DNA of 64,000 nt, taken from positions 247 to 64,246 of the forward strand of contig NZ_SMYN01000010.1 in NCBI RefSeq assembly GCF_004959935.1, in the 5' to 3' direction. Made by a program: the position numbers and the translations under genes. Positions 9,243-18,560 of the stretch are shown piece by piece. The DNA comes from Falsirhodobacter xinxiangensis. GTDB taxonomy: Bacteria > Pseudomonadota > Alphaproteobacteria > Rhodobacterales > Rhodobacteraceae. Numbering within the stretch: position 1 is the stretch's first letter; every line of letters begins with the position of its first letter. The notes beneath the pieces are model-generated. The model saw only the letters and a list, made by a program, of their open reading frames with translations. It ran no database searches and was not told where the DNA came from.

Positions 9243-9268
9243 CGCCCCGGTTTTTCCGGGGCGTTTTT
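9243..9268 (+). terminator. Intrinsic terminator ending the ribosomal run
   Basis: An 8-bp perfect stem (9243-9250 with 9256-9263) with a TTTTT loop is followed by TTTTTCTTT. This is a textbook rho-independent terminator for the plus-strand ribosomal genes. The next gene, nicO-like, converges on it and stops 16 bases beyond; the stem's A-run on the other strand is short, so it serves mainly the plus strand. Confidence 0.9.
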
Positions 9269-9284
9269 CTTTGCCAACCACCAA

Positions 9285-10127
9285 TCAGATGAATTGCAGT
9301 GCCATCCGTCCGGCCAGAAGGGCGATGACGCCGCCCGCCGCGATCTGCGCCGTGACCGCGGCCCGTCCGCCATTGCCTGCCAGTCGTCGCATCGTGCTGC
9401 CGCCGCCGATGGCCAATGTGTTGAAAGCCGCCGTGCCAAGCCCCATTGCGATGACAGCAAGCACGCCCTGCCAGACGATCCCGAAACGCCAGGCGATGAC
9501 CAGAAGGAACAACGCCCCCGAACAGGGCCGGATCGCGATGCTTCCGATCAACGCCAGCGCGGCAGCGGGCGAGCGTGCGCGTGCGACCTCCTCCGGGGTG
9601 GGGCCGTGATGGTGGCCGCAGCCGCAGCCGTGGGGATGCGCCTCGACCCGCGCGGCGCGCAGGCCCCGCAGCATCATGACCAGCCCGATCGCCGCAATCG
9701 CGGCATAGCTCGCCGCCGCCAATACACCTTCGGCCAGTGAAATGGCGTGCTGGGACGTAAGCGACAGCAGTTTCACCCCGACCGCGACCAACAGGATCGC
9801 CATCGCGGACTGCGCGAGGCTTGCCGCCAGCCCGATCGCGACCATCCGGCGCATCGGCACCAGACCGGTGGCCGCAGCCCCGCCCAGCAGCAGCTTCCCA
9901 TGACCCGGACCAAGCGCGTGGACAAAGCCGTATCCCGCGCTCATCGCGCAAAGGGTGATCAGCGCCAGCCCATCACCCCCGCGGATCGACTGAAGCGCAC
10001 CGGCCATCGCGTTCTGGAACTCGCGCTGCCGCTCGGTCGCCCAAACAAACGCGGCGGTGCCATGATCGCCGCGCGACAGCAGGAACGCGCCAAGGATCAG
10101 CGCGGCTGCGGCAAGAATCACTCGCAT
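9285..10127 (-). CDS. NicO/RcnA-type nickel/cobalt membrane transporter
   Basis: Predicted 280-residue inner-membrane protein from the ATG at 10127; a longer upstream reading is arginine-rich and lies over the neighbour. It has an N-terminal hydrophobic segment, the family motif GFVHALGPGHGK in an early helix, about six membrane segments and a His/Cys-rich loop (HPHGCGCGHHHG) typical of metal-binding loops in NicO transporters. Family members move Ni2+ or Co2+ across the inner membrane, often outward. It overlaps the end of the DUF1007 gene by ten bases, so the two are translated together. Direction and metal are not provable from sequence. Confidence 0.85.
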   Translation of the reverse strand: MRVILAAAALILGAFLLSRGDHGTAAFVWATERQREFQNAMAGALQSIRGGDGLALITLCAMSAGYGFVHALGPGHGKLLLGGAAATGLVPMRRMVAIGLAASLAQSAMAILLVAVGVKLLSLTSQHAISLAEGVLAAASYAAIAAIGLVMMLRGLRAARVEAHPHGCGCGHHHGPTPEEVARARSPAAALALIGSIAIRPCSGALFLLVIAWRFGIVWQGVLAVIAMGLGTAAFNTLAIGGGSTMRRLAGNGGRAAVTAQIAAGGVIALLAGRMALQFI

Positions 10128-10753
10128 CGCAGCACGACCTCGTCGGCGAAGCGGGCACCGACATTCGGATCGTCGGGGATATCCTCTTGCGACAGTTGCA
10201 GAAGCTGGTCCTGCAACTCGCGGGTCTGGGCATCGGCGACGAAGGGGATCAGCTTGGCCTCGCACCCATCGGGCGCATCCAGCATCAAAGGCGCGCCCGG
10301 AATGTCATAGGCGTAATAGTAGAACGGGTCATACAGCTTCAGGCTCGCCCCCAGCCCCTTGGCGGGGATAGGCGCGGGCAGGTCCAGATCGAAGCTGACT
10401 TCGACCGCGTCGCCGACCATTCGCGCAGCGCCGTTTTTGGGCTGCGACAGCGCCTTCTTCGCGCCGTTCACCCAAAGGTAGGTGTCGCCCTCATATCCCG
10501 GCTCCCACACGGTTTCGCCCCGGACGATCTCGGCCATGTCGGCATCATCCAGCGCCCCGTCGCCGTCCTGGTCGAGGTTGAGCTGGTCGTAAAGCAGCAG
10601 CGTGGTGAAGGCGTCGTATTGCCAGACGATGCGGATGCCGGTCAGCGCGCCATCGGCGAATCGAAAGCCGCCGGTGGCATCGACGAAGACATGCGGGTGC
10701 GCCTCGGCCCGAAGGGGGATCGCCAGCAGCAGGAGGAATAGGATCTTACGCAT
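10118..10753 (-). CDS. DUF1007 family periplasmic protein, partner of NicO transporter
   Basis: A 211-residue protein with a clear signal peptide (MRKILFLLLLAIPLRAEA) followed directly by HPHVFVD, a conserved His-rich start of mature DUF1007 proteins that suggests metal binding at the new N-terminus. Residues 61-72 (DQDGDGALDDAD) match an EF-hand-like loop. DUF1007 genes commonly stand beside NicO-type transporters, as here, and are thought to be periplasmic metal-binding partners; the exact role is not established. I chose the start at 10753 because the upstream codons add a non-signal sequence. Confidence 0.82.
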   Translation of the reverse strand: MRKILFLLLLAIPLRAEAHPHVFVDATGGFRFADGALTGIRIVWQYDAFTTLLLYDQLNLDQDGDGALDDADMAEIVRGETVWEPGYEGDTYLWVNGAKKALSQPKNGAARMVGDAVEVSFDLDLPAPIPAKGLGASLKLYDPFYYYAYDIPGAPLMLDAPDGCEAKLIPFVADAQTRELQDQLLQLSQEDIPDDPNVGARFADEVVLRCE

Positions 10754-10795
10754 GGCCTCGGCGTAACCGAGCCGGACCGTCCCGTGCAAGTCAGA

Positions 10796-12055
10796 TCACC
10801 GCGAGCGTGCGCGCGGCAGGGTCAGCGTCGCGGCCAGCCCCGGCCCGGCCGACAGGTCCAGCTGCCCCTCATAGACTTGCACCAGATCGGCCACGATGGC
10901 GAGGCCGAGGCCGCTGCCCGGCACGGCCTCGTCCAGCCGCGCCCCACGCGACAGCGCCGCGGCAAGATCGTCCTGCGCGATCCCCGGTCCATCGTCACGC
11001 ACCGTCAGGTGCAGAAGCGCGCCGTCCATGCGCCCCGTGACCTCGATCCGCGAAGCTGCCCATTTCACCGCGTTCTCCAGCAGGTTGCCCAGCATCTCCT
11101 CCAGATCCTCGCGTTCTCCGGCGAAGACCAGCGGCGGCAGATCGCGCGTCAGCGTCAGGTGCTCCATGTCGCGGTCCAGCACCTGAAGCAGATCGTCCAG
11201 AACCGCATCCACCGGGGTCGTCTGGCCAAGGCTGCGCCCTTGCCCGGCAGTCCGCGCCCGTTTCAGGTGCCAGCGAAGGGTCCTGTCCATCCGCGCGATC
11301 AGGTCCGGGTCGGCCCCGCCATTCGCCAGCGCGGCCAGCGGGGTTTTCAGCGCATGGGCAAGGTTGCCGACATGGGCGCGGGCGCGGGCGATGACGGATC
11401 GGTTCTCCTCGATCAGGCGGTTCATCTCGTGGGCCAGCGGGCGCAGTTCGGCCGTTTCCGGAATGGGCAGGCTGTCGATCCGGCCCGCGCGCACAGCCTC
11501 GATCGACCCGCGCAGGCGGTTCAACGTTCGCAGGCCCAGCGTGACGCCGATGACAGAGGCGGCGACCAGACCGAACCCCAGCACTGCAAGCGCCAAGGCA
11601 AGCGGGCGGGTGATGCGCGCAATCTCGCGCGCGAGGACCGATTCCGGCATCGCCACGGTCAGGGTCAGCGGCGCACCATCGCCGGGGGCGGTGAAGCCCA
11701 CCGCCTTGCGCGACAGCTCCGCTCCATCCGGGCCCATGGCCGCACCCAGCGGCCCAAGGTCGGAGGTCCAGAGCGAATCCGACTTCGCAACCACTTCCGA
11801 GCCGTCAGCGATCTGCCAATACCAACCCGACAGCGGCGTATCGAACCGCGGATCGCCCGCGCCCGCCACCGCCAGCACATCGCCGCGCCATTCCGCGCCG
11901 CCCATGACGGATTCGGCCACCGCGTCCAGTTCCGCGCCGAAGCGTCCGGTCACGAAATCGCGCAGAAGGGCGGCGATGAACATCCATGCCAGAACCAGCG
12001 CAACCGCCGTCCACAGCGCGGAAAACGCCAGCAGCCGCCCCCGCAGCGAATTCAT
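10796..12055 (-). CDS. Sensor histidine kinase, PhoQ-like H-box
   Basis: A 419-residue membrane sensor kinase. One membrane helix lies at about residues 10-32 and a second at about 151-175, enclosing a periplasmic domain of some 115 residues. A HAMP-like linker follows, then the phosphoacceptor motif NLAHALKTPLAAL with His234, and an ATP-binding domain with NLLENAVKWA, RDDGPGI and GSGLGLAIV. The H-box wording is that of the PhoQ group. Its start overlaps the response-regulator stop by ATGA. The sensed signal is unknown; the DUF1007/NicO genes 42 bases downstream suggest a divalent metal. Confidence 0.92.
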   Translation of the reverse strand: MNSLRGRLLAFSALWTAVALVLAWMFIAALLRDFVTGRFGAELDAVAESVMGGAEWRGDVLAVAGAGDPRFDTPLSGWYWQIADGSEVVAKSDSLWTSDLGPLGAAMGPDGAELSRKAVGFTAPGDGAPLTLTVAMPESVLAREIARITRPLALALAVLGFGLVAASVIGVTLGLRTLNRLRGSIEAVRAGRIDSLPIPETAELRPLAHEMNRLIEENRSVIARARAHVGNLAHALKTPLAALANGGADPDLIARMDRTLRWHLKRARTAGQGRSLGQTTPVDAVLDDLLQVLDRDMEHLTLTRDLPPLVFAGEREDLEEMLGNLLENAVKWAASRIEVTGRMDGALLHLTVRDDGPGIAQDDLAAALSRGARLDEAVPGSGLGLAIVADLVQVYEGQLDLSAGPGLAATLTLPRARSR

Positions 12056-12720
12056 GCAGGTTCCACCGACAAAAGCCGGTATCCCTCGCCGCGCAGGGTT
12101 TCGACCCGCCATGCCCCGATCTTGCGGCGCAGGCGCCCGATCACCACCTCCAACGATTTGAAATCGCGGTCGGCTGCGGCGTCATACATGTGCTCGGACA
12201 GTTCCGTGCGGCTGACCACGCGGCCCCGGTGCAGCACCATATAACGCAGCAGCCGCGTCTCGAACGGGGTCAGGCGCAGAGGCATCTCGTTCAGCGTCAA
12301 CAGCCCGGTCTGCGTATCCAGCTTCAGCGCGCCCGCAGCGACGACGTTCTGTGCATGCCCGGCGGCGCGGCGCACCAGCGTCTGGGCGCGCATCACCACT
12401 TCCTCCATGCGGAAGGGTTTCAACACGTAATCGTCGGCTCCGGCGCGAAAGCCGCGCACCTTGTCGGCCCATTCGCCCCGTGCCGTCAGGATCAGCACCG
12501 GCAGCACCAGCCCCGCGCTGCGCCAGCGGGTCAGAACCTCGATCCCGTCAAGGCGCGGCAGGCCAAGATCCAGCACCGCCACGTCATAGCTTTCGGTCGC
12601 GCCCAGATATTCGCCCTGTTCCCCATCGGCGGCGGTGTCGGTGACGAACCCCGCATCGGCGAATGCGGCGGCGATCTGACCGCGAAGGGTCGCGTCATCC
12701 TCGACGATCAGCGCCTTCAT
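12052..12720 (-). CDS. OmpR/PhoP-family response regulator
   Basis: 222 residues: receiver domain (acidic pocket EDD at 7-9, phosphoacceptor Asp51 in VLDLGLPRLDG, Lys101 in YVLKPF) and a winged-helix DNA-binding domain ending in VETLRGEGYRL, typical of the PhoP/QseB branch. It pairs with the histidine kinase through a four-base overlap and is itself overlapped by four bases with the upstream PepSY gene, so the three form one translation-coupled unit. Its targets probably include the divergent PepSY-repeat gene and the metal transport genes, but that is inference. Confidence 0.94.
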   Translation of the reverse strand: MKALIVEDDATLRGQIAAAFADAGFVTDTAADGEQGEYLGATESYDVAVLDLGLPRLDGIEVLTRWRSAGLVLPVLILTARGEWADKVRGFRAGADDYVLKPFRMEEVVMRAQTLVRRAAGHAQNVVAAGALKLDTQTGLLTLNEMPLRLTPFETRLLRYMVLHRGRVVSRTELSEHMYDAAADRDFKSLEVVIGRLRRKIGAWRVETLRGEGYRLLSVEPA

Positions 12721-13013
12721 GGCAGGATGCGCGCTTCGGTCTGACCGACGCCGTCCACCAGCAGGAACCGTCCCGTCGCGGCATCAAGCCGGATGCGCAG
12801 CACATTGCCCTGCGGCGTCAGCCAGCGGAAGTCATAGACGGGGCGATCGTCATCCTCGGTCAGTTCGGCGGCGATCATGCGGCCCTCGTATCGGCCCGCG
12901 ACCACCGACAGCGCCCGGTCGATGGGCAAGGCATGTTCGGCCAACCGCGCCGGATCGTCATGGGCGTGGGCGGGCAATGCAAGGAACAGGGCAAGAAGTG
13001 TCGCGCGGATCAT
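12717..13013 (-). CDS. Small exported PepSY-domain protein
   Basis: 98 residues from the ATG at 13013, with a signal peptide (MIRATLLALFLALPAHAHD) and one PepSY-like unit: a helix ALSVVAGRYEGRMIAAELTE followed by YDFRWLTPQGNVLRIRLDAATGRFL. PepSY proteins next to PhoPQ-like two-component genes are common and are believed to modulate periplasmic activities or the sensor. It is the first gene of the minus-strand unit and overlaps the regulator by ATGA. Confidence 0.85.
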   Translation of the reverse strand: MIRATLLALFLALPAHAHDDPARLAEHALPIDRALSVVAGRYEGRMIAAELTEDDDRPVYDFRWLTPQGNVLRIRLDAATGRFLLVDGVGQTEARILP

Positions 13014-13122
13014 GGGGCTGTTATAGCCTGTATTTGCCAAACGGAAACCAAACGGGCCGTTGGCGCGGGGTTTGGCCGTGCCATGTCAAAGATGCTGCAT
13101 GACCGATCACAGGAGATTCGCC
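13014..13122. promoter_or_regulatory. Divergent control region between the two PepSY genes
   Basis: This 109-base gap separates the minus-strand PepSY/two-component unit from the plus-strand PepSY-repeat gene and must hold both promoters. A ribosome site AGGAGA lies at 13111-13116 for the plus gene. I do not see a confident -35/-10 pair or a clear tandem operator, so this entry marks location only. Confidence 0.4.
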
Positions 13123-13944
13123 ATGAACAAGCTTTCGACCCTTCTTCTTTCCGCCGCCCTGCTGTCGCCGCTTGCGCTCCATGCCCAGACGGCGGAACTG
13201 ACGGGCCGCGTCGCAGACGTCTTCGCCGATCAGTTCGTGCTGGAATCGAATGGCCAGCGCATCCTTGTCGAAGCGCCGGGGCAACTGCCCGCGCGGGGCG
13301 ACATCGTGTCGGTGACCGGCACGCGGGATGGCGCGAACTTTGCCGCGACGGGCGTTCAGCAGGCCGCGAACGGCGTGTCCGCCGAGGAAACCACGCTGCC
13401 CGAGGATCTGCGCGACCTTGGCCTGACGAACATCCGTGACCGCATGGACGATGGCGAACGCCGCGTCGGCGGCCGCCTTGCCGATGGAAGCGAGATCCGC
13501 ATCGAATACCACCGCGACGGACGTCTGGACGAGGTGGAGACGAGCCGCGACGGCGCCCTGCCGCCGCAATTCCTGACCCGCATCCTGCCTGCCGCGCTGA
13601 TGGACAGCGCCGAATACAAGGGCATCGCCCGCGTGACCGAAGTGGACATCGACCGGGACGAAGTGAAGGTCGAAGGGTTTGCCGAAGACGGCGCAAAGAT
13701 CGAGATCGAAGCCTCGCCCAATGGTGCGATCCACGGATACGAACGCAAGCTGGACCGCGACCGCCGGGCGATGAACGACGGCGCGGCGCGCGAACGTCTG
13801 GCGGCTCTGGGCTATGCCGATGCGGGGCGCATCCGCAGCGACGACGGCAAGCTGAACGTCGAGGCGACCAACCCGTTCGGCGAACGTGTCGAGCTGCGCC
13901 TTGACGAACAGGGCCGCGTCACGCGCGAACGCGCCGCCAATTAA
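13123..13944 (+). CDS. Exported protein with three PepSY-like repeats
   Basis: 273 residues with a signal peptide ([22 protein letters not shown]). Residues about 25-85 look like a small beta-barrel (OB-like: [19 protein letters not shown]). Three later units share a beta-hairpin pattern ending in a Gly turn: [37 protein letters not shown] and [19 protein letters not shown]. This resembles PepSY units. The gene is divergent from the two-component operon, which suggests it is a target of it. Start chosen for its AGGAGA site and the signal peptide. Function unknown. Confidence 0.75.
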   Translation: MNKLSTLLLSAALLSPLALHAQTAELTGRVADVFADQFVLESNGQRILVEAPGQLPARGDIVSVTGTRDGANFAATGVQQAANGVSAEETTLPEDLRDLGLTNIRDRMDDGERRVGGRLADGSEIRIEYHRDGRLDEVETSRDGALPPQFLTRILPAALMDSAEYKGIARVTEVDIDRDEVKVEGFAEDGAKIEIEASPNGAIHGYERKLDRDRRAMNDGAARERLAALGYADAGRIRSDDGKLNVEATNPFGERVELRLDEQGRVTRERAAN

Positions 13945-14567
13945 CAGCTGACGCCGGTGCCGCGCAGCGCGCAATAACCGTCGGGGTTCTTCGCCAGATA
14001 TTGCTGGTGGTAATCCTCGGCGAAGAAGAAGGTGGGGGCGGGCAGGATTTCGGTCGTGACCGCCCCGTATCCCGCAGCCGCCAGCTTGCCTTCGAAGGCG
14101 GTGCGGCTGGCCTCGGCGGCTTCGGCCTGTTCGGGGCCATAGGTGTAGATGCCGGACCGATAGGTGGAGCCGACATCGTTCCCCTGCCGCATCCCCTGAG
14201 TCGGGTCGTGGTTTTCCCAGAACACGCGCAGCAGATCGTCGTAACTCACGACCTTCGGATCGTAAATCACCCGCACGACCTCGTTATGGCCGGTCATCTG
14301 CGTGCAGGTTTCCTTGTAGGTCGGGTTCGGCGTGTAACCGGCGGCAAAGCCCGCCATGGTCAGCCAGACGCCGGGGATCTGCCAGAACTTGCGCTCCACC
14401 CCCCAGAAACAGCCCATGCCGAACATCGCCTCCTCGAACCCTTCGGGCACGGGGGATTTCAGCGGGATGCCGGAGAGGAAATGCGTCTCGGCGGTGGGGA
14501 TCGCGTTCGGGCGGCCGGGAAGGGCGTCTTCGGGGCGAACCATGTCGGTGGGGCGGGAAAAGAACAT
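13941..14567 (-). CDS. msrA: Peptide methionine-S-sulfoxide reductase
   Basis: MsrA of 208 residues repairs the S form of oxidised methionine in proteins using thioredoxin. The catalytic motif GCFWG has Cys53, and the expected [33 protein letters not shown] and EDYHQQYL segments are present. A Cys near the end ([12 protein letters not shown]) can serve as recycling cysteine. It converges on the PepSY-repeat gene; the two stop codons share the palindrome TTAA at 13941-13944. Confidence 0.95.
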   Translation of the reverse strand: MFFSRPTDMVRPEDALPGRPNAIPTAETHFLSGIPLKSPVPEGFEEAMFGMGCFWGVERKFWQIPGVWLTMAGFAAGYTPNPTYKETCTQMTGHNEVVRVIYDPKVVSYDDLLRVFWENHDPTQGMRQGNDVGSTYRSGIYTYGPEQAEAAEASRTAFEGKLAAAGYGAVTTEILPAPTFFFAEDYHQQYLAKNPDGYCALRGTGVSC

Positions 14568-14609
14568 CTGGGTCCTCCTTGTTGCCGCAGATATAGGGAC
14601 GGCGCGCGG

Positions 14610-16814
14610 TCAGAGGAAGGACTGCGGGTCGATGTCGATGGCAAGGCGCAGGTTGGTCGGCGGTTTGAGCTGCGCGACCCAATTGGCCACGGCCTGTTGG
14701 AAGGGCGTGCCCTTGTCCGCTTTGACCAGCAGGCGCACGCGGTGCCGCCCTCGGACGCGGGCGATGGGGGCGGGGGCGGGGCCGAAGACCTGCGCGCCGA
14801 TGGCCCGGAGCGGCCCGTCTCGGCGGGCGAGTTCCGCGGCAAAGTCGAAGACCTGCGCGACATCGGGGTGCGACAGCACGATCCCGGCCATGCGGCCATA
14901 GGGGGGAACGCCCGCCATCCGCCGCTCGGTCGCCTCGGCGCGCCAGAAATCCTCCTCGTCGCCGGACAGGATGGCGCGGATGACCGGATGTTCCGGCTGG
15001 TGGGTCTGCAGCAGCGCGATGCCGGGCTTCTCCGCCCGCCCCGCGCGGCCCGCAACCTGCCGCATCAACTGGAACGTCCGTTCGGCGGCGCGCAGGTCGG
15101 ACCCTTGCAGGCCAAGATCGGCGTCGATCACCCCGACCAGCGTCAGCAGCGGGAAGTTGTGACCCTTGGCCACGATCTGGGTGCCGATGATGATGTCCGC
15201 GCCCCCTTCGGCAATGGTGGCAATCGCCTCCTTCAGCGCGCGGGCCGATCCGAACAGATCCGAGGACAGGACTGACACGCGGGCATCGGGGAAACGCGCC
15301 GCAACCTCCTCGGCCAGCCGTTCGACGCCGGGGCCGACGGGGGCGAGCCGCCCTTCGACCTGACAGGAGGGGCAGGCGGTTGGCACCGGCTTCGTCGCGC
15401 CGCATTGATGGCAGACGAGCCGTTTCAGAAACCGGTGTTCGACCATCCGCGCATCGCAATCGTCGCAGCCGATCTGATGCCCGCAGGCGCGGCAGACCGT
15501 GACGGGGGCATAGCCACGACGGTTCAGAAACAAAAGCGACTGCTCGCCCGCAGCGATCCGTGCCTCTACCGCGCGGGCAAGGGTTTCCGAAATCCAGCGG
15601 TCCCCCGGCAGGCGCTCGGCCCGCATGTCGATGGCCCGCATCTCGGGCAGTTCCGCCGTGCCGAAGCGCGCGCCAAGGTCGATGCGGGCATATCGGCCCA
15701 GATCGGCATTCACCCACGTCTCCAGCGACGGCGTGGCCGAGGCGAGCACCACCCGCGCGCCGCAGATCGACGCCCGCAGCACCGCCATGTCGCGGGCGTT
15801 ATACAGAACGCCTTCCTCCTGCTTGTAGGAGGTGTCGTGTTCCTCATCCACGACGATCAGGCCAAGCTCGCGGAAGGGCAGGAACAGGGCCGACCTCGCG
15901 CCGACGACAAGCTGCGCCTCGCCCTGGCTGACCATGCGCCACAGGCGGCGGCGTTCGGTCGATGTGACGCCGGAATGCCATTCGGCGGGGCGCGCGCCGA
16001 ACCGCGCCTCGACCCGTTCGAGGAAGCCTGCGGTCAGCGCGATCTCGGGCAGCAGGACCAGCGCCTGACGACCCTGCCGCAAACATTCGGCGACGGCTTC
16101 AAGGTAAACTTCGGTCTTGCCCGATCCAGTGACACCTTTCAGCAGCGTCGTGCCGTAGCCGTCCATGTTCGCGCGGAGGGTATTGGCGGCGGCAAGCTGG
16201 GTGTCCGAAAGATCCTTGGACGGAAGGTCGGGGTTCAGGCGCGGATAGGGCAGATCGCGGGGGGCGTCTTCCTCGGCCAGAACGCCCGCCTTGACCAGCC
16301 CCTTGACCACGGCGGAACTGACGCCGGATTCGGCGCAAAGCTCGGCCAGTGTGACGGCGGCACCGTCGAAGACGTCCAGCGCATCCATGACGCGGGCGCG
16401 GGCGTCGGTCTGGCGATCCGGCTCGCGCCCGGTGGCGCGCAGGACGCGTCGGGTGGCGGGGCCGGCGCCAAGATCGGGCGCGCGGGTGGCAAGGCGCAGC
16501 ATCGCGGGCAGGGGGGTCAGCGTGTAGTCGGCGGCACGCTGCAAAAACGCGCGCATCTCGTCCCGCAGCGGTTCGGCATCGAGGACGCGCGAGACGGAGC
16601 GGACGCGCGCGGGATCAAAGCCCCCCTCACCCGGTCCCCAGACACAGCCCAGCACGCGGCGGGGGCCCAGCGGGACCTCCACCAGATCGCCCGCGAAACA
16701 GCCGCCTTCGGGCGCCTTGTAATCCAGCGGGCGGCCCAGCGGTTCGGTCGTCAGCACGCCGACCAGATCGCCTTCATGGAACCGCACGCCGCATCCTTTC
16801 CTTGAGCCCATCAT
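14610..16814 (-). CDS. priA: Primosomal protein N' (replication restart helicase)
   Basis: PriA, 734 residues, restarts stalled forks by binding branched DNA and loading DnaB. The N-terminal 3'-DNA-binding domain precedes a helicase core with Walker [14 protein letters not shown] and DEEH box [15 protein letters not shown], and a zinc module with four CxxC-type pairs ([14 protein letters not shown], then [18 protein letters not shown]). Motifs V-VI ([23 protein letters not shown] and [13 protein letters not shown]) are intact. Two adjacent ATGs begin it; either could be used. Confidence 0.97.
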   Translation of the reverse strand: MMGSRKGCGVRFHEGDLVGVLTTEPLGRPLDYKAPEGGCFAGDLVEVPLGPRRVLGCVWGPGEGGFDPARVRSVSRVLDAEPLRDEMRAFLQRAADYTLTPLPAMLRLATRAPDLGAGPATRRVLRATGREPDRQTDARARVMDALDVFDGAAVTLAELCAESGVSSAVVKGLVKAGVLAEEDAPRDLPYPRLNPDLPSKDLSDTQLAAANTLRANMDGYGTTLLKGVTGSGKTEVYLEAVAECLRQGRQALVLLPEIALTAGFLERVEARFGARPAEWHSGVTSTERRRLWRMVSQGEAQLVVGARSALFLPFRELGLIVVDEEHDTSYKQEEGVLYNARDMAVLRASICGARVVLASATPSLETWVNADLGRYARIDLGARFGTAELPEMRAIDMRAERLPGDRWISETLARAVEARIAAGEQSLLFLNRRGYAPVTVCRACGHQIGCDDCDARMVEHRFLKRLVCHQCGATKPVPTACPSCQVEGRLAPVGPGVERLAEEVAARFPDARVSVLSSDLFGSARALKEAIATIAEGGADIIIGTQIVAKGHNFPLLTLVGVIDADLGLQGSDLRAAERTFQLMRQVAGRAGRAEKPGIALLQTHQPEHPVIRAILSGDEEDFWRAEATERRMAGVPPYGRMAGIVLSHPDVAQVFDFAAELARRDGPLRAIGAQVFGPAPAPIARVRGRHRVRLLVKADKGTPFQQAVANWVAQLKPPTNLRLAIDIDPQSFL

Positions 16815-16875
16815 TGGGCTATTACACGCCCGAACGCCGGGGAAACACCCCCCTGAAGCCCCAGAGGATGGTCAC

Positions 16876-17529
16876 ATGAAATTCTTCGTCGATACCGCAG
16901 ACGTCGCCGCGATTGCCGAACTCAACGATCTTGGCATGGTCGATGGCGTGACCACGAACCCGTCGCTGATCCTGAAATCGGGTCGCGACATTCTGGAAGT
17001 GACGAAAGAGATCTGCGGCATCGTCTCTGGCCCGGTCTCGGCCGAGGTCGTGGCGCTGAAAGCCGACGAGATGATCGCCGAGGGCCGCAAGCTGGCCGAG
17101 ATCGCGCCGAACATCGCCGTGAAAGTGCCGCTGACCTGGGATGGCCTCAAGACCTGCAAGACGCTGTCGGATGACGGGTTCATGGTGAACGTGACGCTGT
17201 GCTTCAGCGCAAACCAGGCGCTGCTGGCGGCCAAGGCAGGCGCGACGTTCATCAGCCCGTTCATCGGGCGTCTGGACGATATCAACCTGGACGGGCTGGA
17301 GCTGATTCAGGACATCCGCACCGTCTATGACAATTACAGCTTCAAGACGCAGATCCTTGCGGCGTCGATCCGCACAGCCAACCACGTGTCGCAATGCGCG
17401 CTGATCGGGGCGGACGTGATGACCGCGCCGCCCGCCGTCATCAAGGGTCTTGCCAGCCACGTTCTGACCGACAAGGGGCTGGAGCAGTTCATGGCCGACT
17501 GGGCCAAGACCGGCCAGAAGATCATCTGA
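16876..17529 (+). CDS. Transaldolase of the fructose-6-phosphate aldolase (TalC/FSA) type
   Basis: 217 residues, the short transaldolase form. It starts [13 protein letters not shown], has the GVTTNPSLI loop, the Schiff-base lysine Lys83 in [13 protein letters not shown], and the [10 protein letters not shown] and [12 protein letters not shown] segments. Members of this subfamily act either as true transaldolases of the pentose phosphate pathway or as fructose-6-phosphate aldolases; sequence alone does not settle which. It stands alone between priA (divergent) and prmA, with a long palindrome after its stop. Confidence 0.92.
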   Translation: MKFFVDTADVAAIAELNDLGMVDGVTTNPSLILKSGRDILEVTKEICGIVSGPVSAEVVALKADEMIAEGRKLAEIAPNIAVKVPLTWDGLKTCKTLSDDGFMVNVTLCFSANQALLAAKAGATFISPFIGRLDDINLDGLELIQDIRTVYDNYSFKTQILAASIRTANHVSQCALIGADVMTAPPAVIKGLASHVLTDKGLEQFMADWAKTGQKII

Positions 17530-17536
17530 CGCGAAA

Positions 17537-17581
17537 CCGCGCGCCGAAGGCCCCCCATCCGGGGAGCACTTCGGCGCGCGG
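17537..17581 (+). terminator. Long palindrome between fsa-like gene and prmA
   Basis: A perfect 13-bp stem (17537-17549 with 17569-17581) encloses an inner CCCC/GGGG hairpin around ATC. No T-run follows. The inner core and right arm recur, slightly changed, at 33792-33815 after folD. It may act as a transcript-end stabiliser, a rho-assisted stop, or a repeated intergenic palindrome. A second small hairpin, CCATC-TTGC-GATGG, follows immediately. Confidence 0.5.
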
Positions 17582-17625
17582 GCCATCTTGCGATGGCGGC
17601 ACCACCCCTTACCCGGAGCTTGACG

Positions 17626-18498
17626 ATGCCCACCTATACCGCCCTGACGACCCTGATGGGTCAGGACGAGGCCGAAGCCATCGCCGAGGCGCTGGAGCGG
17701 ATGGAGCCGGAACCCACCGGCGTCGGCGTGTTCGAGATCGAGGACGACAGCGGGCTGTGGGAAGTGGGCGCCTATTTCCTCGAACAGCCCGACACAGTGA
17801 CGCTGGAATTGCTGGCAACGGCGTTCGAGGCGAAGCCCTTCGCGATTTCCGAACTGCCCGAGGTGGACTGGGTCGCCCATGTGCGGCGCGAGTTGTCGCC
17901 CGTGGATGCGGGGCGGTTCTTCGTCTTCGGCAGCCATGACGCGGACAAGGTGCCCGAGGGCCGCGTGGCCTTGCAGATCGAGGCGACGGTGGCGTTCGGC
18001 ACCGGGCATCACGGCACGACGCTGGGCTGCCTGAAGGCTCTGGACCGGCTGCTGGAGGCGGGGCATTCGTTCGAGAATGTCGCCGATATCGGCTGCGGCA
18101 CGGCGGTTCTGGCGATGGCGGCGGCCAAGGAACTTCCGTCGGCACGCGTGCTGGCATCCGACATCGACGAGGTGGCGGTGGACGTGGCGCTGGCCAATAC
18201 CGACATCAACGGTCTGTCGGGCCGCATCGCCTGTTACGAGGCGGCGGGCTTCGCCCATCCCGACATCCACGCGGCGGCCCCGTTCGATCTGATCTTTGCC
18301 AATATCCTGAAGGGCCCGCTGCTGGAACTTGCGCCCGACATGGCGGCGAATGCGAAGCCGGACGGAATCGTGATCCTGTCGGGGCTGCTGGTGGTGCAGG
18401 CCGAGGCGATCCTTTCGGCCTATCAGGCGCAGGGATTCGCGCTGATGCACCGCGAAGATCTGGGCGAATGGTCCGCGCTGACCCTTAGAAAGACTTAA
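17626..18498 (+). CDS. prmA: Ribosomal protein L11 methyltransferase
   Basis: 290 residues from the ATG at 17626 (MPTYTALTTLMGQDEAEAI). The N-terminal substrate-recognition domain, the linker motif VAFGTGHHGTTLGCL and the SAM-binding motif VADIGCGTAVLAMAAAK are clear, followed by LIFANILKGPLLELAPDM, a PrmA signature. It trimethylates ribosomal protein L11. An upstream in-frame start lies inside the palindrome region and is less likely. The stop overlaps the first bases of a terminator stem. Confidence 0.93.
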   Translation: MPTYTALTTLMGQDEAEAIAEALERMEPEPTGVGVFEIEDDSGLWEVGAYFLEQPDTVTLELLATAFEAKPFAISELPEVDWVAHVRRELSPVDAGRFFVFGSHDADKVPEGRVALQIEATVAFGTGHHGTTLGCLKALDRLLEAGHSFENVADIGCGTAVLAMAAAKELPSARVLASDIDEVAVDVALANTDINGLSGRIACYEAAGFAHPDIHAAAPFDLIFANILKGPLLELAPDMAANAKPDGIVILSGLLVVQAEAILSAYQAQGFALMHREDLGEWSALTLRKT

Positions 18499-18530
18499 GG
18501 GCCGGGGCGGTTTCCCGCTCGGCCCTTTCA
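18497..18530. terminator. Hairpin terminator between prmA and the DUF1127 gene
   Basis: An 8-bp stem AAGGGCCG (18497-18504) pairs with CGGCCCTT (18520-18527), followed by TCA. An additional GGG/CCC pairing lies inside the loop. The symmetrical A/T-flanked stem stands between two convergent genes and could serve both directions. Confidence 0.6.
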
Positions 18531-18560
18531 TCACGAGACGCTGCTTTAGGCCAGCGACCT

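Noticed and set aside
16822-18534. Minus-strand frame of 570 codons opposite the fsa-like gene and prmA
   Set aside because: It lies fully over two recognised plus-strand genes and their gap; its translation is His/Gln/Arg-rich, typical of the shadow of GC-rich genes.
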